From Pseudoalteromonas sp. T1lg88 (GTDB taxonomy: Bacteria; Pseudomonadota; Gammaproteobacteria; Enterobacterales; Alteromonadaceae): a stretch of 64,000 nucleotides of DNA. The stretch is from the NCBI RefSeq assembly GCF_002964765.1, contig NZ_PQCF01000008.1, forward strand, positions 88,001 through 152,000. Reading direction: 5' to 3'. Shown here piece after piece: positions 8,642-18,528 of the stretch (positions are counted from its first letter, which is position 1; every line of letters starts with the position of its first letter). The notes under the pieces are model-generated. The model saw nothing but the letters and a program-made list of their open reading frames with translations, was not told where the DNA came from and made no database searches. The translations under genes were made by a program, and so were the position numbers.

Positions 8642-11109
8642 TCAGGCTCCTGTTCTCGACCGGCTTGTCAGCATAAAGGGAATAGCCGCGGCGATAAATC
8701 CGCTGGCCATGGCTAGCAGCCAGTCGTCTAAATGCAGGGGTAACAGGTGTAGCAAGTCGGCCAATGCCGGAACTTGAATCAGCAAAACACTGACAAGCAT
8801 GGTGAAGACCACCAAAACCCGGGACGCCAGGGTGCGCAGCCTACTCAGTGCAATAGTAATACCGGCACTGACGCTGGTCAGCGCAACCAGGGCCATGGCT
8901 CTGGCATGCTCCACGTCTTGCATCGCCCCCAGGCTGCGGATATAGGCAAAGGTGATCAACAAGGTAAAAACAACCCCGCTGAAAACAATGACACCCCAGT
9001 GTCGCCGTGAGAAAAACCGGGCCGGGCCATTGGCTTGAGCGGGGGCAAGGTGCGAGGTATCGGCACTGTTTTGAAACACCAGCAAGGCCGTGGGATGAAT
9101 GATCATCTCCAGCCAAACGATATGTATCGGCAGATAAAGAACGGGATATCCAAGAAAAGGGATGACCGCGGCGGTCAAGACCAAGGGAATGTGGACCAGC
9201 AGCAGGTATTCAAAACTCAGGCGTAGATTGTTAAACAGCTGGCGCCCCTCGGCGATCGCCTGCACTATGCTACGAAAGTTATCGTCGAGTAAAATAATCG
9301 CCGCGGCCTCATGGGCACTGCGGGTACCGCGCTCGCCCATGGCAATGCCGATATCCGCCGACTGAATGGCCGGCACGTCATTTACCCCGTCTCCCGTAAC
9401 CGCGACTATATCGCCACCTTGCTTAAGCGCCTGCACCAGCGCCAGCTTTTGCGCGGGCACGGCGCGTGCGATAACATCAACCCCATCCAACACTCGGCTA
9501 TCCTGGTTGGTTAGACTGGTTGCCAATGCTTCTCCTTCTATCACCCTGGGCTTCCCCTGATTCAGGCCTATTTCGCTGGCAATGGCCGTCGCCGTAGCAG
9601 GATGATCCCCTGTCACCATAATGACCCGAATTCCCGCTTGCTGGCAGATCTCCACGGCTTCTTTTACACCGTCGCGCAGTGGGTCTTCAAACGCCAGCAG
9701 CCCGGCCAACGTAAAACCCTGCTCGGGCTCCTGATCGCAGCGGGCCTGGTCATCCAACTCTTGCCAGGCGCAGGCGATCACCTTGTGCCCTGTTCCCGCC
9801 AGCTTTTCGACCTGCTGTTGCCAGCGCTCTAAATCAGTCCCACCAAGATCGCACAGGGCCAATATGGTTTCCGGCGCACCTTTGACCGCGATGAGCTTCG
9901 TTGTTTCTTCCCTAATCACCGCCGTCTCGCGCTTGCGAGCTTCGGTAAAGGGAAAGGTATATAATACAGCATGCTCCAGTGGAGCACCTGATACGAGGAT
10001 AGCCTGATCCATAGGGTCACCGCTGTCCTCTCGGGATGCATAGGCAGCAATCTGCAGCAGCCGTTTATCGTCGATGTCGCCGACCGCGTAGTGATGCGCG
10101 AGTTGCAGACGCCCCTCGGTTAAGGTGCCCGTTTTATCCGTACAGATACAAGAAACCCGGCCTATGTTCTCTACCACAACGGCACGCCTCACCAAGGCCT
10201 GACGACGCGCCAGCCGATAGACTCCCACCCCGAGAAAGAAGGTGAGCACTACAGGAAACTCTTCCGGCAGCGCCGCTCGGCCAGGGTCAGCCCGCTCAGC
10301 AGCGCATCGATGAGGCCATGCCCCTGGTAAAGGCGGGTTCCGGCCAAGAGCACACAAATAACACTGGCAATAATAAGCAGCACCTTAACCAGCTCGGCCA
10401 CGGCCAGTTGCAAGGGTGTGCGCTGATGACCGCCGTGGAGCACCGACTGAATAATTTCACCGTACAAGGTGCCTTTCCCGGTATGGGTTACCAGCATGCG
10501 GCCCGAGCCGGTCAGTACACGGGTACCGGCATATCCCCAATGCGTCGCCGCAACCCGCTCGGTCGCCTTTAGCTTATCCGGCTCTTGCAGTGCCAGCTTG
10601 TGTACCGGAAAGGCTTCCCCGGTCAAGGTTGACTCATCGACCTGAAGCTGCTGCACGCCAACGAATACTCCGTCCGCCGGCAGCGAGTCGCCGGGGTCTA
10701 AAAGCACCAGGTCACCGGGCACCAGTTCCACGGACTCAATGGTGAGCTCTTTAGCGTGACGCACAACCCGTGCCTGGGAAGCCAGACGACGCCCCAGGCT
10801 TTGGGTTGAGGCTTGAGTGCGCCGATGCAGGTAAGCATCCATGCCAAGAAAGGGTATCAGTGCCAGCAACAAAATGCCGGCTTCGGTCAATTCGCCGGTG
10901 ACAGCAAACAGTCCGCTGGTGATCAGTAAAAACCACAACATAGGATCTTTAATGGTGTCGATAATCAAAGCCCAAAGGCCACCGCTGACCTGCTCGGCAA
11001 TACGGTTATCGCCATAGCGCATGCGTCGTTGCATTATTTCCGCATCATCGAGCCCAGAGTCGGCTTTTTTCAAGTCATCCAGTCTCTCGGGAGGAATTGT
11101 GCGTTGCAT
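8642..11109 (-). pseudogene. cation-transporting P-type ATPase, frameshifted
   Basis: Two overlapping minus-strand frames together make one P-type ATPase of about 822 residues. The first part has the N-terminal cytoplasmic and actuator regions ('VPGDLVLLDPGDSLPADG', 'DESTLTGEAFPV') and the first helices. The second has 'LPEEFPVVL', the phosphorylation motif 'DKTGTLT', 'MVTGDHPATA', 'TGDGVNDVPA' and the C-terminal helices. They are joined near 10271-10283, just before PEEFP. The locus is 2468 bases, one short of a multiple of three, so a single base appears to be lost. 'TGEA' replaces the usual TGES, as in some relatives. Type resembles Ca/Mg (P2/P3) pumps; the ion is unknown. If the shift is real the pump is inactive; a sequencing error is equally possible. 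Confidence 0.8.
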
Positions 11110-11292
11110 AGCGGCGCTCTTGGCTCTGGTTCATAACCCACTAAATATAGGCCGCTTTATAAGAGGGCGACAGGGCAACATAAGCCCGGGTGGATACTGC
11201 GCTAATGCGAAGGGATTGCGTAGAAGCAGGGTTTGAAAACAAATTTACGTAGGAAAAGTGCCACCCGGATTCAGGATGAGTCAATTGCATTA

Positions 11293-11316
11293 AAAAAGGC
11301 GCTTCCGCGCCTTTTT
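11293..11316. terminator. Rho-independent terminator of glmS
   Basis: A GGCGC/GCGCC stem with a TTCC loop (11298-11311) is extended by A and T tracts on both sides. It lies just after the glmS stop on the minus strand. Confidence 0.85.
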
Positions 11317-11335
11317 ATTATCTACCAACCTGTGA

Positions 11336-13156
11336 TTACTCTACGGTAACCGACTTGGCTAGGTTACGAGGCTGGTCGACGTCCGTGCCCTTGATTACGG
11401 CGACGTAGTAAGACAGCAGCTGTAATGGGATGGTGTAGACCACAGGAGCAATCACATTTTCAACATGATTGACGTTGATCACACGCATGGTGTCGTCAGA
11501 CTCAAAGTGTGAATCCTTATCCGCGAACACATAGATGATGCCGCCACGAGCGCGCACTTCTTCCACGTTTGATTTCAGCTTCTCCAACAACTCGTTGTTT
11601 GGCGCCACAACGATTATCGGCATATCCGCATCGATTAACGCCAATGGGCCGTGCTTCAATTCACCCGCCGCATAGGCTTCGGCGTGAATGTAAGAGATCT
11701 CTTTGAGTTTCAGCGCCCCTTCCATGGCAATGGGGTACTGAGAGCCACGACCAAGGAACAGCGAGTGATGCTTGTCGGCGAATTCTTCCGCCAGGGCTTC
11801 GATGTCGTCGGCAAGCAAGAGTGCTTCTTCCAACTTGTTTGGCAGAGTCTTAATGGCGTTAACGATTTCCGCCTGGTTTAGGCCTTTTTCCTGGGCAATC
11901 GACGCGGTTAGCATCAATAAGCCAACAAGTTGTGTGGTGAAGGCCTTGGTTGAAGCCACGCCGATCTCGGCGCCGGCCTTGGTCATAAAGGCCAAGTCAG
12001 ATTCACGCACCAATGACGAGCCAGGCACGTTACAGATAGTCATAGAGCCCATATAGCCCTGCTCTTTGGCCAGGCGCAAGGCGGCCAGGGTATCGGCAGT
12101 TTCACCGGATTGAGAAATGGTTACCAGCAGGCTGTTCGGGTGCACAAACGACTCACGATAACGGAACTCGGAAGCAATCTCGACATTACAGCTGACGCCG
12201 GCAAACTGCTCCAGCCAGTAACGGGCCACCATGCCCGAGTGGTAAGAGGTACCACAGGCAATGATCTGTACGTGCTGCACGTCTTTAAAGATCTGCGTGG
12301 CGCTGTCGCCAAAGGCATCCACGGCTACGCGGTCATCTTGTAAACGGCCTTCCAGGGTGTTGCGCACCGCCATTGGTTGTTCGTAAATTTCTTTAAGCAT
12401 ATAGTGGCGATATTCGCCCTTGCCCGAGGCGTCCTGAGTGATGTTTGATTCCACCACCTCACGCTCCACCGGCTCGCCGTTCAGGTCGAAAATCTCGACG
12501 CTGTCACGGGTAATACGCGCCACATCACCTTCTTCCAGGAAGATAAAGCTACGAGTTACAGGTAATAGTGCCAGCTGATCGGAGGCGATAAAGTTCTCGC
12601 CCAGACCCAGACCAATTACCAGCGGGCTGCCTGAGCGGGCAACGATGATTTCATTGTCGTTGGCCTTGTCGAATACTACGGTACCGTAGGCGCCTTCAAG
12701 CTGCTTAACCGCGGCCTGTACCGCGCTTAACAGGGTGTCGTGTTGCTGGCGTAACTGGTGGATCAGGTGCACCATGACCTCGGTATCGGTTTCCGATAGG
12801 AAAGTATAACCATCTCCCTTCAACGCTTCGCGCAGGCTAGAGTGGTTTTCAATGATGCCGTTGTGTACCAAAGCCAGTTCATTGTTCGACAAATGCGGGT
12901 GCGCATTGGCTTCGGTTACACCACCGTGGGTGGCCCAACGGGTATGAGCGATACCGGTAGTGCCGGATACACCGGCATCGTTTAAGGCGCTCTCAAGCAT
13001 GGCAACCTTGCCCACGGCTTTAACGCTGTTTAGAGTATTGCCCTGTAGCAAGGCCACACCGGCCGAGTCATAGCCACGGTATTCAAGGCGCTTTAGGCCT
13101 TCAACTAAAATCTTGTTTACTGGGCGCTCTGCAACGGCACCAACTATTCCACACAT
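11336..13156 (-). CDS. glmS: glutamine-fructose-6-phosphate aminotransferase (isomerizing)
   Basis: GlmS makes glucosamine-6-phosphate from fructose-6-phosphate and glutamine, the entry step to UDP-GlcNAc for peptidoglycan and LPS. The 606 residues start with the N-terminal nucleophile Cys ('MCGIVGAV'). They continue with the glutaminase domain ('[10 protein letters not shown]', 'HNGIIENH') and two SIS domains ('CGTSYHSGM', 'SQSGETADT'), ending '[11 protein letters not shown]' as usual. It lies 55 bases downstream of the DeoR-type regulator, probably in the same transcript. The later pathway step, GlmU, is encoded at 29.4-30.7 kb. Confidence 0.97.
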   Translation of the reverse strand: MCGIVGAVAERPVNKILVEGLKRLEYRGYDSAGVALLQGNTLNSVKAVGKVAMLESALNDAGVSGTTGIAHTRWATHGGVTEANAHPHLSNNELALVHNGIIENHSSLREALKGDGYTFLSETDTEVMVHLIHQLRQQHDTLLSAVQAAVKQLEGAYGTVVFDKANDNEIIVARSGSPLVIGLGLGENFIASDQLALLPVTRSFIFLEEGDVARITRDSVEIFDLNGEPVEREVVESNITQDASGKGEYRHYMLKEIYEQPMAVRNTLEGRLQDDRVAVDAFGDSATQIFKDVQHVQIIACGTSYHSGMVARYWLEQFAGVSCNVEIASEFRYRESFVHPNSLLVTISQSGETADTLAALRLAKEQGYMGSMTICNVPGSSLVRESDLAFMTKAGAEIGVASTKAFTTQLVGLLMLTASIAQEKGLNQAEIVNAIKTLPNKLEEALLLADDIEALAEEFADKHHSLFLGRGSQYPIAMEGALKLKEISYIHAEAYAAGELKHGPLALIDADMPIIVVAPNNELLEKLKSNVEEVRARGGIIYVFADKDSHFESDDTMRVINVNHVENVIAPVVYTIPLQLLSYYVAVIKGTDVDQPRNLAKSVTVE

Positions 13157-13211
13157 AAATTCTCCATTTGCACGTATGTGTTGTCTTTTTGCCCTATGTT
13201 GTCGGTCGGGC

Positions 13212-13982
13212 TTATTCGTTTACCTCGGCACAGATCAGCTGCACGCCATGGGCGCTTATTTCCCGGCGCAACTCGGGCGCCAGGTTGCTGTCGGTGATAA
13301 GCGTGCTGACCTGTTGCCAAGGCAGTTCTAAATTCGGGATACGGCGACCGATTTTTTCCGACTCCACCAGCACCACCACGTCGCGAGCGGCCTCAGCCAT
13401 CACCTGGCTTAAACCGATAAGCTCGTTAAAGGTGGTGGTTCCACGGGAAACATCGATACCATCGGCGCCTATAAACAGGGTATCGAAATCGTAAGAGCGC
13501 AGTACCTGCTCGGCAACCTGGCCCTGGAAGGACTCGGAATGCGGGTCCCAGGTGCCACCCGTCATCAGCAGGGTGGGCTCATTCTCCAACGCCAGTAGCC
13601 GGCTGGCCACATTGATGGCATTGGTCATCACCACCAGGCCGCGTTTAGAAGCCAGCTCGGGGATCATCGCCGCCGTGGTGCGGCCGCTGTCGATAATGAT
13701 GCGGTGGTGATCTTTAATCAGCTGCGCCGCCGCCTTAGCAATGGCGCGCTTGCGCGCCGAGTCTTGCGACTCGCTGCCGGCGACTATCTCTTTCGGCAGC
13801 GCAATGGCGCCACCATAACGGCGCAATAGCAGACCGCTTTGCTCTAACGAGGCCAAGTCCTTTCGAATCGTAACTTCTGAGGTATGTAACTGCTCCGCCA
13901 AGGCTTCAACCGACACTTCACCCAGCTCATTAACCTGGTTAAGTATGGTGTGGCGGCGCTGTTGAGTGTTACGTTTGGTCAT
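13212..13982 (-). CDS. DeoR/GlpR family transcriptional regulator
   Basis: The 256 residues show an N-terminal DeoR helix-turn-helix ('[30 protein letters not shown]' region, about 24-55) and a DeoR C-terminal sugar-phosphate-binding domain ('[15 protein letters not shown]', 'FIGADGID', '[13 protein letters not shown]'). It is directly upstream of glmS. A DeoR-type gene in this place is common in Alteromonadales-like genomes, so it probably senses an amino-sugar phosphate and controls glmS; that is inference from position. Confidence 0.9.
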   Translation of the reverse strand: MTKRNTQQRRHTILNQVNELGEVSVEALAEQLHTSEVTIRKDLASLEQSGLLLRRYGGAIALPKEIVAGSESQDSARKRAIAKAAAQLIKDHHRIIIDSGRTTAAMIPELASKRGLVVMTNAINVASRLLALENEPTLLMTGGTWDPHSESFQGQVAEQVLRSYDFDTLFIGADGIDVSRGTTTFNELIGLSQVMAEAARDVVVLVESEKIGRRIPNLELPWQQVSTLITDSNLAPELRREISAHGVQLICAEVNE

Positions 13983-14146
13983 TTAGCAATAAATAAGTTT
14001 CGATTCGAAAGATGCGCATTATAGTCGAAACTTTAAGCAAAGCTCAACCTGTTATTCCCAGCACATCACTAAGGATTGATTTTACATAGATGTAACATTT
14101 CTGTATTCTCAAAGCTGCTTTTTATAGCGCACAAGGACGAAAAGCT

Positions 14147-15049
14147 ATGCGTACACTAATTTATATCACTCTGATTTTATGTAACTTCCCTTCACTAGCG
14201 GCTATTTCTAAATGGACCAGTTTTAGCCAAAGTAATGGCCATATCACCATTCCTGTTACCGTTGAAGGCATTGAAACTCACGCCATACTCGACACCGGCG
14301 CACAAATACATGCCATCAATAGCTCATTTATCTTAAAAAATAAGCTCGATTTAACCGCCGCGGGCAGGATCAGGGTCAAAGGTGTTTACGGCACTGAAGA
14401 CAAAAAAACATATAACCAAGTCGAATTAAGCCTGTTCGGGTTCGATACCCAAATAGACGGCTTAGTTGCAGCTCAATTGGGTTTTCACACAAATGGCATT
14501 CTGCTCGGTGCTGGCTTCTTCGATAAATTCATAGTGCAAATAGACTATCCGAATAGTCGTATGCGTTTAATAACGCGAGACAGCCTGGATCTAGGTGAAC
14601 TGGAAAACATCGAAATGCGCGCGCAGCGTGGCACTGGAAGACCCATAGTGAAGGTCGCTTTGGGCGAAGAGCGCAGCGCTTGGTTGTTACTCGATACCGG
14701 CAGTAACGGCGGCTTAACCATCAAACGCTCTGTAGCCGATAGTCTCGGCTGGTTAGACAATAAAGAGCTCAGCACCGGGATTAGCATGGGGGTCAATACC
14801 TTGGCCACCACCAACTCTTTGCGTATCGATGAATTTAAATTTGGCCCATATACGCTGGAAAATGTACTTGTAAGCGTACCGGGTGAAGGACAAAGCGCAA
14901 ACCTGGAGGAGCAATTCTCAACGACTGGTACCCGCATTAAATCCGCGAAGGTCGAAGGGATCCTCGGTTACGATATTCTCAAACACTTTGTCGTCACCAT
15001 AGATTACAAATTTGGCCACGCCCATATCGGCCTGCCCGAGGAGCAATAA
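14147..15049 (+). CDS. exported two-lobed retropepsin-like aspartic protease
   Basis: This 300-residue protein has a signal peptide (about 1-19). Two catalytic-type triads are visible: Asp49-Thr-Gly in 'AILDTGAQ' and Asp183-Thr-Gly in 'LLLDTGSN'. Each is followed by a retropepsin-like stretch, and each half has a 'GILLGAGFFDKF' or 'GILGYDILKHF' flap-side motif, so the chain looks like a fused dimer of a clan AA aspartic protease. It is probably periplasmic. Substrate is unknown. It is monocistronic; the start is the ATG after AAGGACG. It converges with the next gene with only 5 bases between stops. Confidence 0.8.
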   Translation: MRTLIYITLILCNFPSLAAISKWTSFSQSNGHITIPVTVEGIETHAILDTGAQIHAINSSFILKNKLDLTAAGRIRVKGVYGTEDKKTYNQVELSLFGFDTQIDGLVAAQLGFHTNGILLGAGFFDKFIVQIDYPNSRMRLITRDSLDLGELENIEMRAQRGTGRPIVKVALGEERSAWLLLDTGSNGGLTIKRSVADSLGWLDNKELSTGISMGVNTLATTNSLRIDEFKFGPYTLENVLVSVPGEGQSANLEEQFSTTGTRIKSAKVEGILGYDILKHFVVTIDYKFGHAHIGLPEEQ

Positions 15050-15054
15050 GCACC

Positions 15055-15357
15055 TCAGCTCAAACTTCGTAACTCCATATCACAGGTGTGATCATCCAGG
15101 TCATCTTGCGGCCCCAGCTCTTCATAAGCTGACTGCATTTTTAACAACGCCTGGGTGGCACCGAGCGCCGATAACGCCCGCTCTGCTTCACGCAGCGAAT
15201 TAAAAGACTTGGTAACCTCATGATGATCAGCCAAAATATGATAGTTACCCAGGGTATCTATCACCCCTGCCAGATAGTGATTGGCGTCAGCATAACTGAG
15301 GATAATAGCGCGATAGTGACTATCCGCGATGGCCGCTTTTAGTAGATTGGCTTGCAT
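15055..15357 (-). CDS. DUF6482-like small protein
   Basis: A 100-residue cytoplasmic protein: 'SHYRAIILSYADANHYLAGV', 'DHHEVTKSFNSLREAERAL' and a terminal 'AYEELGPQDD'. This layout (beta strands, a 'frSL..a...L' helix, then a 'YDEMIG'-like end) fits the DUF6482 family of gammaproteobacterial proteins, whose function is unknown. The assignment is from memory and moderate. The ribosome site GGAG lies 9 bases before the ATG. It stands alone. Confidence 0.55.
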   Translation of the reverse strand: MQANLLKAAIADSHYRAIILSYADANHYLAGVIDTLGNYHILADHHEVTKSFNSLREAERALSALGATQALLKMQSAYEELGPQDDLDDHTCDMELRSLS

Positions 15358-15785
15358 GGTGTGGCTCCTAAAATGTGCTCACCTACTTTAAAGGTAGCAG
15401 AGGAATAAAAGGAGTTAAAAGCATCTGTTTTAATGCCTGCTCGCTTATGATCAAAAAAGCACCTCTGAGGCTTATAGCGCGGCCTTTTGGCGATATCTGT
15501 CGGGGTGCTTACTGGGTGCTCAGAGACGCAGTAAATGTGCGCTCTCAACCCGCCTTTGTGCTATGTTCAAGTACAGAGGGAACCACCTGGAAAATGGGTG
15601 GTCTATTTTGAGGGTCTGCTGACTCACAGAACAAAAATAATATTTAGGTGTGGCTCAGTCACTTAAGCCAGCGCTCAGTTTTAGCTCACTTTGTGTTCAG
15701 GTTAACAGATTAAGCTCACACCCTTTCGCTCTTACTACCCAAGTGGCGCACATATAACTTTTTATCTTAATAACACTGAATTTTT
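15358..15785. other. divergent intergenic region before mltD
   Basis: This holds the promoters of the DUF6482-like gene (minus) and the lytic transglycosylase gene (plus). A short hairpin ACCACC/GGTGGT at 15582-15602 is the only structure seen. No small gene could be supported. Confidence 0.5.
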
Positions 15786-17084
15786 ATGTATCGAATTTTA
15801 CTTATTTCTTTTTTTCTGGTGTTGGCTGGCTGTCAAACCACGCCGTCAAACGATAACCAGACGCAGCAGGATGTGACTGCTGCGGATAACCAGAACAGTG
15901 CCGGCACAAGCACAACCGATAATGCTAGCGCCAAGCAGAGCGAGCAGCAAACCAAAACAGCAAGCACACTGACACCACAGCAGGTTGAGGATGTGTGGCA
16001 ACGTATTCGCATGCAACTCAGCTTTGCCGACTCAAAGCATCCCGCGGTGCAGCAACGCATCGACTGGTATTTATCGCACCCTAACTATATGGAAGAGATC
16101 AGCCGCCGCGCCGAGCCCTATCTGTACCACATAGTTACCGAGGTGGAAAAACGCGAACTGCCCATTGAGCTGGCACTGATGCCGCTGATCGAAAGCGACT
16201 TTGATGCCAGTGCTTATTCTCATAAGCATGCCTCGGGTCTGTGGCAGCTCACCCCATCTTTGGCCAAATATTTTGGCGTGAAAATCAGTCCCTGGTATGA
16301 CGGTCGTCAGGATGTGATCGACAGTACTCAGGCGGCATTGGACTTTATCGAGTATCTGCATAAGCGCTTTGACGGCGACTGGTATCACACCATAGCCGCC
16401 TATAACGTCGGCGAAGGCCGTGTGTTAAAGGCCATTGAAAGCAATAAAAAAGCCGGTAAAAGCACCGACTTTTTCGCCCTGAAATTGCCCAAGCAAACTC
16501 GCCACTATGTGCCTAAATTGCTGGCGGCGGTGCAACTGCTGAAGCATCAGAAAATGGAGTTTCCGCTGATAGCCAACCAGCCAAGCATTACCACCTTGCC
16601 ACTGTCAGGTGCCGTGGTGCTGGCCGATAAAACGAAATGGGGCAATCTGGAGCAACTTAACCATGGCGTGATCCGCTTTCCGGCCATCATAGACGCCCCA
16701 CACATAGTTGTGCCGGTAGAGGACAAGCAGCAATGGCAGACGCTGATCGCCGACCAGCAAAACGGCGATTACAGCCAGTGGCAAAATTACACCATAGCAA
16801 AAGGCGATAGCCTGAGCGTTATCGCCAAACGTTATTCGCTCACGGTGCAGCAATTAAAAACCTTTAATAACCTGAAGTCGGATCGCATCCGTATAGGTGA
16901 CAAGCTGATTTTGCCGGTACTGGCGGATGAGCAAATTGAATACAAGGTGGCCTCCGGCGATAGCCTGTGGAAAATAGCCCGTCGTTATCAGGTGAGCGTG
17001 GCCAAGCTCAAGCAGTGGAATAATCTCTCTAAAGACACCCTGCGTATTGGCGAAACCCTAACGCTGTTTTTATCACGCAGCTAA
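15786..17084 (+). CDS. mltD: membrane-bound lytic murein transglycosylase D-like lipoprotein
   Basis: The 432 residues begin with a lipoprotein signal ('LAGCQ', Cys16) and a Gln/Thr-rich linker. An SLT (goose-lysozyme-like) domain follows at about 100-215, with the catalytic glutamate in 'MPLIESDFD' and 'ASGLWQLTPSLAKYFG', 'IAAYNVGEGRV'. Two C-terminal LysM peptidoglycan-binding repeats follow ('YTIAKGDSLSVIAKRY', 'YKVASGDSLWKIARRY'). It cleaves the MurNAc-GlcNAc bond to 1,6-anhydro products at the cell wall. E. coli MltD has the same order of domains. It has its own strong terminator. Confidence 0.9.
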   Translation: MYRILLISFFLVLAGCQTTPSNDNQTQQDVTAADNQNSAGTSTTDNASAKQSEQQTKTASTLTPQQVEDVWQRIRMQLSFADSKHPAVQQRIDWYLSHPNYMEEISRRAEPYLYHIVTEVEKRELPIELALMPLIESDFDASAYSHKHASGLWQLTPSLAKYFGVKISPWYDGRQDVIDSTQAALDFIEYLHKRFDGDWYHTIAAYNVGEGRVLKAIESNKKAGKSTDFFALKLPKQTRHYVPKLLAAVQLLKHQKMEFPLIANQPSITTLPLSGAVVLADKTKWGNLEQLNHGVIRFPAIIDAPHIVVPVEDKQQWQTLIADQQNGDYSQWQNYTIAKGDSLSVIAKRYSLTVQQLKTFNNLKSDRIRIGDKLILPVLADEQIEYKVASGDSLWKIARRYQVSVAKLKQWNNLSKDTLRIGETLTLFLSRS

Positions 17085-17094
17085 TCCCCATATA

Positions 17095-17127
17095 AATAAG
17101 GCCGCTAAAAAGCGGCCTTATTATTTT
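17095..17127 (+). terminator. Rho-independent terminator of mltD
   Basis: A 12-bp perfect stem (17095-17106 with 17111-17122) and an AAAA loop are followed by ATTTT. It is placed between the convergent mltD and creD genes. Confidence 0.9.
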
Positions 17128-17156
17128 CTAAACTACATAATGGTCACGACATCACG

Positions 17157-18452
17157 CTAATCTTCATTATTGCCATACCAGTTAAACTTGCGGGTCAGCA
17201 TCATGATCAAACTAAGCACCGCAAATACCAGGGTCGCCCCCATCAACAAGGCATAATCCTCCGCCGCCAGCAGGCTAAACAAAACCCCATACAGCAGCGC
17301 AATAGCGCCGAAGAATACCGCTCCCTGGCGCGAACTGTGCAGCATACCCGCCACATAAATGCTTAACAGCAAACTCGAGGCCAAGGCCGATACCAGGTAA
17401 GCCAGATTAAAGCCAAAATGTTCGCTGAGCGATACCAGCAGCAAATAAAACACGGCTATGGCCAGGCCGACAAAACCGTATTGCACCGGATGAATCGCAT
17501 CTTTGCGCAGGATCTCCAGTAAAAAGAAACTTGAAAACACCAGCACCAAAACCAAGAGTGCATAGTTAGTGGCGCGATGGCTTTTCAGGTAATGATCGAC
17601 CCCATCCACCAGGTTTACGCCCAGGCTGCGCTCCCTTAAGTTACTGCAATCGCCCTTGCTGCGCACGCAGTTGCCAAACAGCTCCTGCATATTGGTAGCG
17701 AAGAAGTTGGTCTGCCATTTTGCGGTAAATTGTTCACTATCTATGCTGGAAGAGGTTGGTAAGTAGTCACCAACAAAGCTCGGGTGAGGCCAGTCCGCTG
17801 TCATGGTGACATGAGTTTCTTCACCCACGGGGGCAATAGCAAAACGCTTCATGCCTTGCAGGTTAAGATTGATCTGCACCGCCACCTTGTCCCGTGCCAG
17901 CAGAGTCTGTAAATCCACAGCCGCATGCACGCCATCGGCCAGTTGTTTAATCTGACTGCCGGGCTGAAACACCAGTGACTCACCGGCCATTTGCACAGCG
18001 CTGCCAACGCCAATGCCGCGAATATCCTGCACCACCATCACCAGATTCAGCTTGGTAATATTCTTGTCGGCATAGTCCTTGAGTTTGCGCGTGTTAAAGG
18101 TGGCGGAAATATCGTTTTGCGAGCGATAAAGGTTGGCTTTATAGATGCCGCGAAACTTCTCATAGGTGCTTAGCTGCGCCTGCCATTTTAACTCGCTCGG
18201 CAAGAATACCTGCTTGTGTAGCACGGAATAGCTTTGCCCCTGCTCGTTATGCTTGGTTTCCATATATTCTAAATACAGAAACGGTCCTATTATGCCTTGC
18301 TCGCCACTGCTGCTACGGGCGATTTCCTGCTGCACTTCCTGATGGCGCTCGGAGCGCTCCATTATCAGCCCCTTGATCATCATAATTGGCACCAAGATAA
18401 GCAGTACAAGGCCGGCGATAATGAGTAATTTGTTACCTAATTTTTGTCTCAT
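17157..18452 (-). CDS. creD: inner-membrane protein CreD
   Basis: The 431 residues match the CreD family: an N-terminal helix (about 8-28), a conserved start of the periplasmic domain ('GIIGPFLYL'), 'NNFFATNMQE'-type and 'LGVNLVDGVDHYLKSHRATNYALLVL' segments, then five or so C-terminal helices. CreD is the main CreBC-regulated membrane protein, linked to envelope integrity and beta-lactam or colicin tolerance in other bacteria. It is the third gene of creBCD, 76 bases after creC. Its GGAG ribosome site lies in a predicted stem-loop (18458-18506). Confidence 0.93.
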   Translation of the reverse strand: MRQKLGNKLLIIAGLVLLILVPIMMIKGLIMERSERHQEVQQEIARSSSGEQGIIGPFLYLEYMETKHNEQGQSYSVLHKQVFLPSELKWQAQLSTYEKFRGIYKANLYRSQNDISATFNTRKLKDYADKNITKLNLVMVVQDIRGIGVGSAVQMAGESLVFQPGSQIKQLADGVHAAVDLQTLLARDKVAVQINLNLQGMKRFAIAPVGEETHVTMTADWPHPSFVGDYLPTSSSIDSEQFTAKWQTNFFATNMQELFGNCVRSKGDCSNLRERSLGVNLVDGVDHYLKSHRATNYALLVLVLVFSSFFLLEILRKDAIHPVQYGFVGLAIAVFYLLLVSLSEHFGFNLAYLVSALASSLLLSIYVAGMLHSSRQGAVFFGAIALLYGVLFSLLAAEDYALLMGATLVFAVLSLIMMLTRKFNWYGNNED

Positions 18453-18457
18453 TTATT

Positions 18458-18506
18458 AAACTCCATGTGATGAATAAACCTAGCTTATTCAACAAGGTTG
18501 GAGTTT
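18458..18506 (-). promoter_or_regulatory. stem-loop that sequesters the creD ribosome-binding site
   Basis: On the minus-strand RNA, AAACTCCA (18506-18499) pairs with TGGAGTTT (18465-18458), and inside it TGAATAA pairs with TTATTCA around a 7-base loop. The 3' arm contains the GGAG Shine-Dalgarno located 8 bases before the creD ATG at 18452. A hairpin occluding the site could couple creD translation to creC, a ligand or temperature. Structure seen by eye only. Confidence 0.5.
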
Positions 18507-18528
18507 AGGTGCGGCTAATGTGGAGATT

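Noticed and set aside
8774-10572. Several 60-90 codon plus-strand frames opposite the P-type ATPase
   Set aside because: They are antisense shadows of a GC-richer coding region with no ribosome sites or domain similarity.
15582-15602. ACCACC/GGTGGT hairpin as a terminator
   Set aside because: The stem is 6 bp with no adjoining T run and no gene ending before it on the plus strand.
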